Part shown: positions 10,603-19,715 of the stretch, piece after piece | How the letters are laid out: each line of letters opens with the position of its first letter | How positions within the stretch are numbered: the first letter of the stretch is position 1 | Origin: Methylovirgula sp963708155 | Lineage (GTDB): Bacteria; Pseudomonadota; Alphaproteobacteria; Rhizobiales; Beijerinckiaceae | Assembly (NCBI GenBank): GCA_963708155.1 | Contig: OY970183.1 | Span: forward strand, 2,728,001 to 2,792,000 | Reading direction: 5' to 3' | Length of the DNA stretch: 64,000 nt | Notes under the pieces: model-generated | What the model saw: only the letters and a program-made list of their open reading frames with translations | Told to the model about the DNA's origin: nothing | Databases searched by the model: none | Translations under genes and position numbers: made by a program

Positions 10603-12861
10603 ATGAGCGAAGCAACGAATACGCTCGACCCGAATAGGCCGCGCAAAATCCCGATGCGCCTGATCTTTGGCCGCGCGGCGGTCGTGGTGGCGATTGCGGC
10701 TGCGCTGATCAGCTTCCTGATCTTCGCCGGCTATACGCCGATCGCGCCGACCGATGTCGTGGTTCTGCGCCTCTTCGTCATCAATCTTCTTTGCATATTG
10801 ACGCTGGTCGGCTTCGTGATGGTCGAAGCCTGGTCGATCATCGCGGCGCGGCGGGCTCAGGCGGCCGGCGCGCGGCTACATGTCCGTATTGTCGGGCTGT
10901 TCACGATCATCGCGATTGTGCCGGCGATCCTCATGGCGCTCGTCGGTTCGATCACGCTCGACCGCAGCCTGAACCCGGCATTTCTGCGCGATGTGCGCGG
11001 CTTCATTCTGCGCACGGGCGAGGCCGCCCGGTTCTTTCAGGAGGGCCAGTGCCGGGTACTGTTGCGCGAGGCGCAATTAACCGCCTCGGACCTCGATCGC
11101 GGCGTCTCGCTGTTCAAATCCGACAAGCAATTGTTTCACGAATTTTTCGGTTCACGTGTCGAGGCTCTGGGCTTTGGCGCGGCGGCGATGATTCATCCCG
11201 ATGGCAAGATCGACGACAAGGTCGTTGCGAGTGGCAAAGAGGCGGCGCCCATCGTCCAGCCGCAGCCCAATGATTTCGCCGATGCGCAACGCAACGAGCC
11301 GCTGTGCATGATCCTGGATGAAGGGCGCACCTTCGTCGCGCTGCGCAAGCTGGAAGCGTTCGACGACACGTTTCTTTACGTCGCGCGGCCCGTAGGTCCG
11401 TTCAGTTCGGAGTTCGGTCAGCAGGCCCGGCGTCTCATTACCTTCTACGATATGTTCGACGCCTATCGGCACAATATCCAGATCGCTTTTGCGACGATGT
11501 ATGTGCTGATCGCGCTGGTGATGCTGCTGGCCGCGACCTGGGTCGGCCTGTCCTTCGCCAACGGACTCGTGGCGCCGATCCGCCGCCTGATCACCGCCGC
11601 CGACGAGGTTGGCTCCGGCAATCTCGAGGCGCAAGTCGCGGTCAACCCCTCCGAGGGCGAACTCGGCCATCTCGGTGAGACGTTCAACAAGATGACGTCC
11701 GAGATTCGCCTGCAGCAGAACCGGCTGATCGCCGCCAGCAATCTGATCGACGAGCGACGCCAGTTCACCGAGGCAGTGCTTTCGGGTGTCCCCGTCGCGG
11801 TCATCGGCGTCGATGGCAGGGGCCAGATCACGGTGGTCAATCCGTCGGCGGACAAGCTCATTCCGCATGAAGACGGACAAAGCGCCGTCGGGCAGGCGAT
11901 CGATGAAGTTCTGCCGGAAGTGACGCCAGTGCTTGACGAGACACGGGCTGGCGGGGCGCGGCTGGCGCGTGGCCAGATTTCGGTCAATCGCGGCGGACGC
12001 GAGCGCACCTTCAACCTTGTGGTGACGACGGAATCTGGCGGGCAGGCCGAGAAAAACTACGTCATCACGCTCGATGACATCACCGATCTCGTCACCGCGC
12101 AGCGCACCGCGGCCTGGGCCGATGTGGCGCGGCGCATCGCGCATGAGATCAAAAATCCGCTGACGCCGATCCAGCTTTCGGCGGAGCGGCTGAAGCGCAA
12201 ATATGGCCGCCTTATCGTTACGGACCGCGATGTTTTCGATCAATGCATCGATACGATCGTGCGGCAGGTGGATGATATCAAGCGAATGGTCGACGAGTTT
12301 TCGGCGTTCGCGCGGATGCCGCGCGCGCGGCTTGTCCCCGACGATGTGACGGAATGCCTGCGCCATGTTATCTTCCTGATGCGCGTCGGTCATCCCAATA
12401 TCGAATTCACCGACGCAATGCCGGAATCTTCGGTCATTGCCAATTTCGACCGGCGGTTGCTGTCTCAAGCTGTCGCCAACATCACCAAGAATGCCACCGA
12501 AGGCATCCTGGCCCAGGAGGAGATCGAGCCGGTGAAGGGCAAGATTTCGATTTCGCTGGACGTCACCCCGGAAGGGATCGTCGAAATTTTCGTGGCTGAT
12601 AACGGCAAGGGGTTCCCGAAGGAAAATCGGCACCGCCTGCTTGAGCCCTATATGACGACGCGGGCCGAGGGCACCGGCCTCGGTCTCCCGATTGTCGCCA
12701 AGATTCTCGAGGACCACGGCGGCGGCATCGAATTGCTCGACGCGCCCGGCGGCCGCGGCGCTTGCGTCCGGCTTTATTTCCCGCAAGGTGACGCATCGCA
12801 CCGCGATGTCGAATTTATCGATGAAAAACATTCTGCTGCCGTCATTGAAAGCGCCAAATGA
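10603..12861 (+). CDS. ntrY: nitrogen sensor histidine kinase NtrY
   Basis: A 752-residue membrane kinase. Two or three hydrophobic segments lie in the first 115 residues, a periplasmic region follows, then another membrane segment near 300 (IQIAFATMYVLIALVMLLAA). A HAMP linker (LVAPIRRLITAADEVGSGNLE), a PAS domain (VLSGVPVAVIGVDGRG) and the kinase core (DVARRIAHEIKNPLTPIQLS with the phospho-acceptor His, N-box NITKNATEGI, G-boxes DNGKGFP and GTGLGLPIV) complete it. Length and order match NtrY of Azorhizobium and Brucella, which signals to NtrX in nitrogen and redox control. It is 162 bases after ntrC and 15 bases before ntrX. Confidence 0.96.
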   Translation: MSEATNTLDPNRPRKIPMRLIFGRAAVVVAIAAALISFLIFAGYTPIAPTDVVVLRLFVINLLCILTLVGFVMVEAWSIIAARRAQAAGARLHVRIVGLFTIIAIVPAILMALVGSITLDRSLNPAFLRDVRGFILRTGEAARFFQEGQCRVLLREAQLTASDLDRGVSLFKSDKQLFHEFFGSRVEALGFGAAAMIHPDGKIDDKVVASGKEAAPIVQPQPNDFADAQRNEPLCMILDEGRTFVALRKLEAFDDTFLYVARPVGPFSSEFGQQARRLITFYDMFDAYRHNIQIAFATMYVLIALVMLLAATWVGLSFANGLVAPIRRLITAADEVGSGNLEAQVAVNPSEGELGHLGETFNKMTSEIRLQQNRLIAASNLIDERRQFTEAVLSGVPVAVIGVDGRGQITVVNPSADKLIPHEDGQSAVGQAIDEVLPEVTPVLDETRAGGARLARGQISVNRGGRERTFNLVVTTESGGQAEKNYVITLDDITDLVTAQRTAAWADVARRIAHEIKNPLTPIQLSAERLKRKYGRLIVTDRDVFDQCIDTIVRQVDDIKRMVDEFSAFARMPRARLVPDDVTECLRHVIFLMRVGHPNIEFTDAMPESSVIANFDRRLLSQAVANITKNATEGILAQEEIEPVKGKISISLDVTPEGIVEIFVADNGKGFPKENRHRLLEPYMTTRAEGTGLGLPIVAKILEDHGGGIELLDAPGGRGACVRLYFPQGDASHRDVEFIDEKHSAAVIESAK

Positions 12862-12876
12862 ACGGGCTCGACTTGC

Positions 12877-14247
12877 ATGCCAAGTGACATTCTGATCGTC
12901 GACGACGAGGCTGATATCCGTGACATCGTGTCGGGCATTTTGTCCGATGAAGGGCACGGCACACGCAGTGCGAAGAATGCGGAGGAGGCGCTCTCGGCAA
13001 TCGAGTCGCGGCGCCCGCATCTCGTGTTTCTTGATATCTGGTTGCAGGGGTCGCATCTCGACGGCCTGCAACTCCTGCAATTGGTGAAGACGGCGCATCC
13101 AAGCCTGCCCGTCGTCATGATCTCCGGCCACGGCAATATCGAAACCGCCGTGTCTGCGATCAAAGTCGGCGCCTATGATTTCATCGAGAAGCCGTTCAAG
13201 GCCGACCGGCTGGTGCTCGTCGCCGAGCGTGCGCTCGAAGCCTCGCGGCTGAAGCGCGAGCTAAGCGAGTTACGCTCGCGCACGGGGGCCGCCAACCGCA
13301 TTATCGGCAAGTCGAGCATCATCCATCAATTGCATCAGGTGATAGAGCGGGTCGCGCCGGCCAATTCGCGTGTGCTGATCACTGGCGCACCGGGCGCCGG
13401 CAAGGAGCTTGTGGCGCGTAGCATCCATGATGCTTCGCCGCGCGCCAACGGTCCCTTCGTCGTCATCAATTCGGCCACGATCACGCCGGAGATGATGGAG
13501 ATCGAGCTTTTCGGGGTCGAGAGCCGTGACGGCCAGCAGAGCCGCAAGGTCGGCGCGCTGGAGGAGGCGCATGGCGGCACGCTCTATCTCGACGAGATTG
13601 CCGATATGCCGAAGGAGACGCAGGGCAAGATCCTGCGTGTTCTGGTCGATCAGAATTTCCTGCGCGTCAACGGCACGACGCGCGTCAACGTGGACGTGCG
13701 CATCCTGTCGTCGAGCTCACGCGATCTGCCACGTCTCATCGCCGAGGGCGCGTTGCGCGAGGATTTGTTCCATCGCCTTTCGGTCGTGCCGATCCGGGTG
13801 CCTTCGCTCTCCGAGCACCGCGAGGACATTCCGCTGCTGATCGAATTCTTCATGGACCAGATTTCTGCGACGACGGGTCTTCCCAAGCGCAGGATCGCCG
13901 ACGAGGCGATGGCCGTGCTGCAATCGCACGATTGGCCCGGCAATATCCGCCAGCTTCGCAACAATGTCGAACGGCTGATGATCCTCGCGGCCGGCGATCC
14001 GAATACCGAGCTGACCTCGGACATGCTGCCGTCGGAGATCGGCGCCCTCGTTCCCTCGACACCGAACGGTTCCGGCGGCGAGAAGCTGATGAGCCTGGCG
14101 CTACGCGACGCACGAGAGGTTTTCGAGCGCGAATATCTGGTCGCCCAGATCAACCGCTTCGGCGGCAATATTTCGCGCACGGCGGAATTCATCGGAATGG
14201 AGCGCTCGGCATTGCATCGCAAGCTGAAGTCGCTTGGCATCGACTGA
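12877..14247 (+). CDS. ntrX: response regulator NtrX (AAA+ without GAFTGA)
   Basis: A 456-residue partner of NtrY. The receiver domain has DDEAD at 9-13 and Asp53-54 region FLDIWLQGS; the AAA+ domain has Walker A GAPGAGKE and Walker B GGTLYLDEIAD. Where NtrC has GAFTGA this protein reads ELFGVESRDGQQSRKVGALEEA, so the sigma-54 loop is missing. This is a known feature of alphaproteobacterial NtrX and implies it does not act as a classic sigma-54 activator. The Fis-like C-terminus (GGNISRTAEFIGMERSALHRK) is intact. Starts 15 bases after ntrY and is followed 14 bases later by the transaminase gene. Confidence 0.96.
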   Translation: MPSDILIVDDEADIRDIVSGILSDEGHGTRSAKNAEEALSAIESRRPHLVFLDIWLQGSHLDGLQLLQLVKTAHPSLPVVMISGHGNIETAVSAIKVGAYDFIEKPFKADRLVLVAERALEASRLKRELSELRSRTGAANRIIGKSSIIHQLHQVIERVAPANSRVLITGAPGAGKELVARSIHDASPRANGPFVVINSATITPEMMEIELFGVESRDGQQSRKVGALEEAHGGTLYLDEIADMPKETQGKILRVLVDQNFLRVNGTTRVNVDVRILSSSSRDLPRLIAEGALREDLFHRLSVVPIRVPSLSEHREDIPLLIEFFMDQISATTGLPKRRIADEAMAVLQSHDWPGNIRQLRNNVERLMILAAGDPNTELTSDMLPSEIGALVPSTPNGSGGEKLMSLALRDAREVFEREYLVAQINRFGGNISRTAEFIGMERSALHRKLKSLGID

Positions 14248-14261
14248 GGAAAGCAGGACGG

Positions 14262-15122
14262 GTGGGGCGTATTGCTTATGTGAACGGGCGCTATCTGCCG
14301 CAGGGCGAGGCGACCGTTTCGATCGAGGATCGCGGCTATCAGCTCGGCGACGGCGTCTACGAAGTTTGCGAGGTCAGGGCCGGCGTCCTGATCGACGAGG
14401 CGCGCCACCTTGCCCGGCTGGAGCGCTCGCTGAATGAATTGCGAATTGCCCAGCCTCTGGTGCCGCAGGCGCTGCTGCGGGTGCTGCGCGAGGTGCTCGC
14501 CCGCAACAAAGTCCGCAATGGCTATGTCTATGTGCAGGTGACGCGGGGCGTTGCGCCACGCGATCATACCTTTCCCGTTCCGCCTGTCAGGCCAAGCCTA
14601 GTCGTCACCGCCAAGGCGATCGATCCCGCCAAGGGAACGGCGATGGCGGCCAAGGGCATTAAGGTGATCTCGCTGCCGGACATCCGCTGGAAGCGCCCTG
14701 ATATCAAGACGATAAATCTTCTTCCGAATGTTCTGGCGCGACAGGCTGCGAAAGAGCAGGGCGCTTACGAAGCCTGGTTCATCGATGCCGACGGTATGGT
14801 GACCGAAGGGGCGGCTTCGAACGCCTGGATTGTCACGGCCGACAAGACGATCGTCACGCATCAGGTCGATCAGTCGATTCTGCGGGGGGTCACGCGGACG
14901 ACCTTGCTTGATCTCATCGCCGCGAAGGGGCTTAAGCTTGAAGAGCGCCGCTTCAGCCTCGAAGAGGCGAAACGGGCTACCGAGGCTTTCATCACCGGGG
15001 CGACGACGCTCGTCATGCCGGTCGTCGCCATCGACGATGTCGTCATCGGGGATGGCAAGCCGGGCGCGCTGGCCACGAGCCTGCGGGCGCAATTTCACAA
15101 TTTTGCTAAGGCCACGCCGTAA
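14262..15122 (+). CDS. dat: D-amino acid transaminase (class IV PLP enzyme)
   Basis: A 286-residue fold-type IV aminotransferase. It begins GRIAYVNGRYLPQGEATVSIEDRGYQ, shows the lysine-containing segment RWKRPDIKTINLLPNVLARQAA (Schiff-base Lys in DIKT), the EGAASNAWIV motif that binds the cofactor phosphate, and a final TGATTLVMPVVAIDD strand. These match D-alanine aminotransferases, which interconvert D-amino acids for peptidoglycan. GTG at 14262 is used because homology begins with it and a purine-rich GAGGAAAGCAGG stands upstream; a longer open frame starts inside ntrX. ntrX-dat-hfq is a conserved order in this group. A branched-chain transaminase is the main alternative, less likely by neighbourhood. 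Confidence 0.88.
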   Translation: MGRIAYVNGRYLPQGEATVSIEDRGYQLGDGVYEVCEVRAGVLIDEARHLARLERSLNELRIAQPLVPQALLRVLREVLARNKVRNGYVYVQVTRGVAPRDHTFPVPPVRPSLVVTAKAIDPAKGTAMAAKGIKVISLPDIRWKRPDIKTINLLPNVLARQAAKEQGAYEAWFIDADGMVTEGAASNAWIVTADKTIVTHQVDQSILRGVTRTTLLDLIAAKGLKLEERRFSLEEAKRATEAFITGATTLVMPVVAIDDVVIGDGKPGALATSLRAQFHNFAKATP

Positions 15123-15324
15123 GATGGCGGCCCGTTAGGGAAGGGACTTCATAGGCAGCAAGTGGGAGAAAGTTCCTCTTGCAGCTTTGCCGCCGCATGG
15201 GTCTAATGCGCGCGATCGGCGGGAACGCCAAGCTGCCGGCCGGTCCACCTATGGCCTTTTCGTCTAAAGAGCGGGTCGGGTTTCTGCCAAACCACGGCCC
15301 TAAAAAAAGAATTGGAAAAAGAAA

Positions 15325-15579
15325 ATGGCGGCCGAACGCACTCAGAACCTGCAGGACACTTTTCTCAATTTCGTCCGGAAGAACAAAGTCCCCCTTACCA
15401 TTTTTCTGGTCAATGGCGTCAAACTGCAGGGCGTCGTGACCTGGTTTGACAATTTCTGCGTCCTGTTGCGCCGTGATGGTCATTCTCAGCTCGTTTACAA
15501 GCACGCGATCTCCACAATCATGCCGGGCCATCCGATCCAGATGTTCGAGCCCGGTGAAGAAACCACGGCGGGGTCGTGA
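15325..15579 (+). CDS. hfq: RNA chaperone Hfq
   Basis: An 84-residue Sm-like protein. Sm1 is seen in NLQDTFLNFVRKNKVPLTIFLVNGVKLQGVVTWFDNFCVLL and Sm2 in QLVYKHAISTIMP, with the YKHA signature of Hfq. The hexamer pairs small RNAs with mRNAs and supports NifA expression in related bacteria. Length is typical of the alphaproteobacterial short form. The 202 bases upstream hold its own likely promoter region. Its stop overlaps the hflX GTG start by four bases, so the two should be translationally coupled. Confidence 0.98.
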   Translation: MAAERTQNLQDTFLNFVRKNKVPLTIFLVNGVKLQGVVTWFDNFCVLLRRDGHSQLVYKHAISTIMPGHPIQMFEPGEETTAGS

Positions 15580-17004
15580 CGCAGCGGCAAGCTGACGTAC
15601 AAGCCGGCATGGATGAGCCGCGGTCGCCCAAAGTGCGCCGGACATTGGAGACCAAGACGGCGCGCACGCGCGCTCTGGTTGTCGGGCCTTATCTCAATGT
15701 GCGCCAGCAACGCCGCGCCGAAACTGCCGTCGTCCGGACAATTGACGAAAGCCGATCATCCGAGGCGCGGATCGACGAGGCGCGCGGCCTCGCCGAGGCC
15801 ATTGACGTCGATGTCGTCGGCACGGAGATCGTCAGCCTGTCGCAAATCCGTCCCGCGACATATCTCGGCCAGGGCAAGGTCGAGGCGCTCGCCGCGCGGA
15901 CAAAGGACGAAGCAATTGACCTCGTCATCATGGATTGCGCGCTCTCGCCGGTGCAGCAGCGCAATCTAGAAAAGGCTTTCGACTGCAAGGTGATCGACCG
16001 CACCGGTCTGATTCTGGAAATTTTCGGCCGCCGGGCGCTGACGCGGGAAGGCACGCTGCAGGTCGAGCTTGCGCATCTCAACTATCAGAAGTCGCGTCTC
16101 GTGCGCTCCTGGACCCATCTTGAGCGCCAGCGCGGCGGTTTCGGCTTTCTGGGCGGTCCGGGCGAGACGCAGATCGAGACCGACCGCCGGCTGATTCAGG
16201 AGCGCATCACGCGGATCGAGCGCGATCTCGAAAAGGTCAAGAAAACCCGCGGCCTGCACCGCAAGAGCCGGCGCGCCGTGCCCTATCCGGTCGTGGCGCT
16301 CGTCGGCTACACCAATGCCGGCAAGTCGACGCTGTTCAACCGGCTGACGCAGGCCGGCGTCCTCGCCGAGGATTTGCTGTTCGCAACGCTCGATCCGACG
16401 TTGCGGGCAATCAAGCTGCCGCGCGGCGGCGAGATCATCCTCTCCGATACAGTGGGCTTCATATCCGATCTGCCGACCATGCTGATCGCCGCTTTCAAGG
16501 CGACGCTTGAGGAAGTTCTGGAGGCGGATGTCATCCTGCATGTGCGCGATATCGCGCATGATGACAGCGAGGCGCAACGCGCCGATGTCGAGAAGGTGCT
16601 CGCCGAACTCGGAATTGATTTTGAAAAACCGGGGCGTGTTCTCGAAGTCTGGAACAAAATCGACGCCGTCGATGCCGAGCGCGCCCTGGTTCTGCTCAAC
16701 GCGGCGCGGCGGCGCCCGGCCAAGGCGCGGCCGGTGCTGATTTCGGCGCTGACCGGGCAGGGCGTCGACGAGCTTCTGGCGCGTGTCGAATCCCTGCTCG
16801 CGAATGAGCGCGTCACGCTCGATCTCGCGCTGGACCCCGGCGACGGGCAGGGCCGGCATTGGCTCTACGAGCATACCGAAGTGCTGAGCCGTCGCGAGAC
16901 GGGCGAAGGCGCGCTGCTCCTTACCGTAAGCGTGCCGCCGGCCATGGCCGAGAATGTGCGTCAGCGCTTTCGCCTGGCGCCGAAGGCGCGCGCGCGCCGG
17001 ATAG
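15576..17004 (+). CDS. hflX: ribosome-associated GTPase HflX (3' end frame-shifted)
   Basis: About 476 residues. The N-terminal HflX domain (RRAETAVVRTIDESRSSEARIDEARGL, then TYLGQGKVEAL and VELAHLNYQKSRLVRSWTHLERQRGG with the GFGFLGGPGETQIETDRR linker) is followed by the G domain: G1 GYTNAGKST, G3 DTVGFI, G4 NKID, G5 SALTG. HflX binds the 50S subunit and splits stalled ribosomes. The raw frame has no stop and would run 540 residues on through the antisense of mazG and the cold-shock gene, which is not credible. One base slip within the GCGCGCGCGC run near 16985-17000 puts TAG at 17002-17004 just before the convergent mazG stop, so that end is proposed. Starts with GTG overlapping the hfq stop. 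Confidence 0.93.
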
Positions 17005-17015
17005 AGCGCCGGAGC

Positions 17016-17810
17016 CTATTTCTCCAGCGCTTTGGCGGCGTTCCAGAGCGCGTCCATCTCCGCAAGGCTCACTTCGCCCAGCTTTTTGCCGCGGCGCGCG
17101 ATCTCGCTTTCGATATAGGCGAAGCGGCGTATGAATTTTTCATTGGTGCTGCGGATCGCCGCCTCGGGATCGGCGCCGACATGGCGCGCGAGATTGGCGA
17201 CGGCAAACAGAAGATCGCCGATTTCCGCCGCCATCGCCGTGGGGTCTCCGCTGTCGAGCGCGGCTTCGATTTCGGCCGTCTCTTCGCGGATTTTGTCGAG
17301 CACGAGCCGCACGTCGTTCCAGTCGAAGCCGACGGTCGCGGCCTTGGCTTGCAGTTTCACCGCGCGGGTCAGACCGGGCAGGGTAACCGGAATGTCGCCG
17401 AGCAGACCTGCCTCCCGCACGGGCTTTTCGGCCTTCTCCTGCGCCTTGATCTCGGCCCAGAGCCCCTTGACTGCCTCCGGCGACAGATCGCGCCAGTCGC
17501 CGAAGACATGCGGATGGCGGCGGATCATCTTGGCGGTGATGGCTTCGACGACATCGCCGAAATCGAACGCCTTTTCCTCCTCGGCCATGCGCGCGTGGAA
17601 GACGACCTGAAGCAGCAGATCGCCCAGTTCGTCTTTGAGATCGGCGAGGTCGGCGCGCGCGATCGCGTCGGCAACCTCGTAGGCTTCCTCGATCGTGTAA
17701 GGCGCGATGGTCGAAAATGTCTGTTCCAGATCCCAGGGGCAGCCGGTCTGCGGCGTGCGCAGCGCCGCCATGATCTCCAGCAGCCTTTTGATGTCGCGAG
17801 ATTTCTGCAT
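17016..17810 (-). CDS. mazG: nucleoside triphosphate pyrophosphohydrolase MazG
   Basis: A 264-residue two-domain MazG. The first MazG domain has CPWDLEQTF, YTIEEAYEVADAI and KDELGDLLLQVVFHARMAEE, the metal-binding glutamate pattern of all-alpha NTP pyrophosphatases. A second, more diverged half has VRLVLDKIREETAEIEAAL and EIGDLLFAVANLARH. It hydrolyses NTPs and dNTPs to monophosphates, cleaning the pool and lowering (p)ppGpp effects. The chosen ATG (17810) begins MQKSRDIKRLLEIMAAL, where homology starts; an 18-residue longer form is possible. Convergent with hflX, the end lying about 11 bases from the proposed hflX stop. Confidence 0.95.
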   Translation of the reverse strand: MQKSRDIKRLLEIMAALRTPQTGCPWDLEQTFSTIAPYTIEEAYEVADAIARADLADLKDELGDLLLQVVFHARMAEEEKAFDFGDVVEAITAKMIRRHPHVFGDWRDLSPEAVKGLWAEIKAQEKAEKPVREAGLLGDIPVTLPGLTRAVKLQAKAATVGFDWNDVRLVLDKIREETAEIEAALDSGDPTAMAAEIGDLLFAVANLARHVGADPEAAIRSTNEKFIRRFAYIESEIARRGKKLGEVSLAEMDALWNAAKALEK

Positions 17811-17820
17811 GGGCCGGTCA

Positions 17821-17853
17821 AAGAAAACGGCGCGAGGCAAAACCTCGCGCCGT
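17821..17853 (-). terminator. intrinsic terminator after double cold-shock gene
   Basis: Perfect 11-bp inverted repeat ACGGCGCGAGG / CCTCGCGCCGT (17827-17837 and 17843-17853) around a 5-base loop, followed on the minus strand by TTTTCTT. It lies 26 bases after the stop of the cold-shock gene and just before the mazG start, so it separates the two minus-strand genes. Confidence 0.85.
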
Positions 17854-17879
17854 GGAAATTGCAAAGCCGGACGGGAACG

Positions 17880-18533
17880 TCAGGCGAGGGCGATCGACAA
17901 AGCTTCGCGGCCCTTGGGCGTATCGACGACGCGCATCGTCACCGCCTGGCCTTCGGCCAGATGATGCACGCCAGAGGTGCCCAGGATCGAAATGTGGACG
18001 AAGACGTCCTTGCCGCCATCGTTCGACTGAACGAAGCCGAAGCCCTTGTTGTCGTCAAACCATTTGACCGTGCCGCTGACCTGAACCGCGGTCGAAGGAT
18101 CGGGATTGCGGCGGGGCGGCCGGGCCTCGTTGAAGCGCGGCGCGGGCGCGCGTTCGGCGGCGCCTGCCGTGTCGACTTCGAGGACACGGGTCACTTGCGC
18201 GCCCTTGGCGCCATTGCCGACGTGGACCTTGAGCTTGGCGCCCGGAGGAACCGTCTCATAGCCGGCATTCTGCAAAGCGCCGATGTGCAGGAAGGCGTCG
18301 CCCGTGCCGTTGCTCAATTCGACAAAGCCAAAGCCCTTGTCACCCTTGAACCATTTGACGACCGCATCGACTGGGATGCCCGAAGGCGCCGCTGGCGCAA
18401 TATCCGGACCGCCAAAACCACCACCGCCGAAAGAAGGTCTGGACCGGCTGGGACGGGGGGAATCGTAAGGAGACGGACCGTCATCGTCAAAACCACGTTT
18501 CCTCGGCCCGCGAAAATCTTTACCTTTGCTCAT
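17880..18533 (-). CDS. cold-shock protein with two CSD domains
   Basis: A 217-residue protein with a disordered, Arg/Gly/Ser/Pro-rich N-terminus (about 1-50) and two cold-shock domains. Domain 1 has VVKWFKGDKGFGFVEL and DAFLHIGAL; domain 2 has GTVKWFDDNKGFGFVQS and DVFVHISIL. These are RNP1 and RNP2 nucleic-acid-binding motifs. A proline- and arginine-rich linker joins them. Such duplicated CSD proteins are common in Hyphomicrobiales and act as RNA chaperones or growth-phase regulators. It ends in a strong terminator, and a second gene of this type lies at 30003-30614. Confidence 0.92.
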   Translation of the reverse strand: MSKGKDFRGPRKRGFDDDGPSPYDSPRPSRSRPSFGGGGFGGPDIAPAAPSGIPVDAVVKWFKGDKGFGFVELSNGTGDAFLHIGALQNAGYETVPPGAKLKVHVGNGAKGAQVTRVLEVDTAGAAERAPAPRFNEARPPRRNPDPSTAVQVSGTVKWFDDNKGFGFVQSNDGGKDVFVHISILGTSGVHHLAEGQAVTMRVVDTPKGREALSIALA

Positions 18534-18914
18534 GAGATGCCTATTTTAAACTTTCAATCCCGACGTGCCGCTCGAAAACGACGCGCCGCAGGCCGTTCGC
18601 CCCTTGGACACGTCAGACACGCTTGAAGACGAGCGGCCCGACGCCACCCGTTCACAATGCGCGCGCTGACTCTTATCCAGAAATGCCGAAAGTCCCGCCT
18701 TTCTACTATTGATAGCAGATGTGCCAGCCTCTTGGCTACCGCTTTTGCGTCAAACTGCGACCCCAATGTCCGATTTCGGTTCGGCTCTGCCTTGGCCGCG
18801 GCGAAGCTGGCCGAGGGGAGACGCTTTGGAATCAAGAAACTGCACATCTGCGATTCGCATAATCAATATTATGGAACTATCGCACATGGTTCCTGTTAGC
18901 GGCTGGGCGCTCGT
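18534..18914. other. intergenic region upstream of cold-shock gene, 381 bases
   Basis: No coding frame here has recognisable protein-like composition, and the short frames that cross it overlap each other. The cold-shock gene side should hold its promoter and 5' leader. Near the other end lies the small inverted repeat annotated at 18858-18873. Confidence 0.5.
18858..18873. repeat. short inverted repeat, possible operator
   Basis: CATAAT / ATTATG arms with a 4-base spacer in an AT-rich patch that stands out from the GC-rich surroundings. It lies 41 bases past the stop of the MBL hydrolase and about 325 bases upstream of the cold-shock start. It could be a repressor site or a chance palindrome; nothing else supports it. 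Confidence 0.25.
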
Positions 18915-19715
18915 TTAGATCGGCCCGATCCGCAGCCCGTCATAGGCCGGCTCGACATGCGGCGGCAATTTGCGCCGGATCTGCTCGAAATCCACGTCGG
19001 TATGAAGATTGGTCAGGATGGCGCGCTTGGGCTGCAGCTTCTCGATCCAATCCAGGGTTTCCGCGACCGAGAAATGGCTCGGATGCGGCGTATAGCGCAA
19101 GGCATCGACGATCCACAGATCGAGCCCGCGCAGATAATGCTCGCTTTCAGCCGGAATACCGTTGAGGTCCGGCGTATAGGCAATATCGCCGATGCGGAAG
19201 CCCAGTGCGTCGATCTCGCCATGGCTCAGCCGGAACGGGGTGAAGGCGATCTCGCCGCCCGGCCCCGTTATCGTCACCGCTTCGCCCGGCGTCAGCCGCC
19301 GGTCGTTGAGCAGCGGCGGATAATGGCTGCCCTCCGGCGTCTCGAAAATATAGCCGAAGTGGCTCCGCACCACGGCCGAGGTCGGCGCGTCCATATAGAG
19401 ATCGATCCGCCGCCGATGCATGATGACCAGCGGCCGGATTTCGTCGATCCCATGCGTATGGTCGGCATGCGCATGGGTCAGCAGGATGGCATCGAGCCGG
19501 TCGATGCCGAGATCGAGCAATTGGGCGCGCAAATCCGGCCCCATGTCGACCAAAACCTGCGTCCTGGCGCCCTCGGAATTGGTTTGCTCGATGAAGATCG
19601 CACAGCGGCGGCGGCGATTTTTCGGATTGTGGGGGTCGCAGGCCCCCCAGCCCTGGCCGACGCGCGGCACGCCGGCGGACGACCCGCAGCCAAGGATGGT
19701 GATGGCGAGGCTCAT
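18915..19715 (-). CDS. MBL-fold metal-dependent hydrolase (PhnP-like)
   Basis: A 266-residue metallo-beta-lactamase-fold protein. It begins LAITILGCGSSAGVPRVG, has the metal signature THAHADHTHGID (HxHxDH) at about 78-90, and a late LTNLHTDVDF segment supplying further His/Asp ligands. The SSAGVP N-terminus and length match PhnP-like phosphodiesterases that cleave cyclic phosphates. In this order it always follows tatD, as here: its ATG overlaps the tatD stop (ATGA at 19712-19715). The longer open frame upstream of 19715 belongs to another frame of tatD and is not used. Physiological substrate unknown. Confidence 0.9.
   Translation of the reverse strand: MSLAITILGCGSSAGVPRVGQGWGACDPHNPKNRRRRCAIFIEQTNSEGARTQVLVDMGPDLRAQLLDLGIDRLDAILLTHAHADHTHGIDEIRPLVIMHRRRIDLYMDAPTSAVVRSHFGYIFETPEGSHYPPLLNDRRLTPGEAVTITGPGGEIAFTPFRLSHGEIDALGFRIGDIAYTPDLNGIPAESEHYLRGLDLWIVDALRYTPHPSHFSVAETLDWIEKLQPKRAILTNLHTDVDFEQIRRKLPPHVEPAYDGLRIGPI

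Noticed and set aside
11152..13131. 659-residue minus-strand open frame
   Set aside because: Antisense to ntrY, which has full kinase motifs. No family match.
17005..18626. Continuation of the HflX frame to give a 1016-residue protein
   Set aside because: After about 17004 it is the antisense of mazG and the cold-shock gene, with no family features and a composition typical of shadow frames. A slip in the GCGCGC run explains the missing stop.
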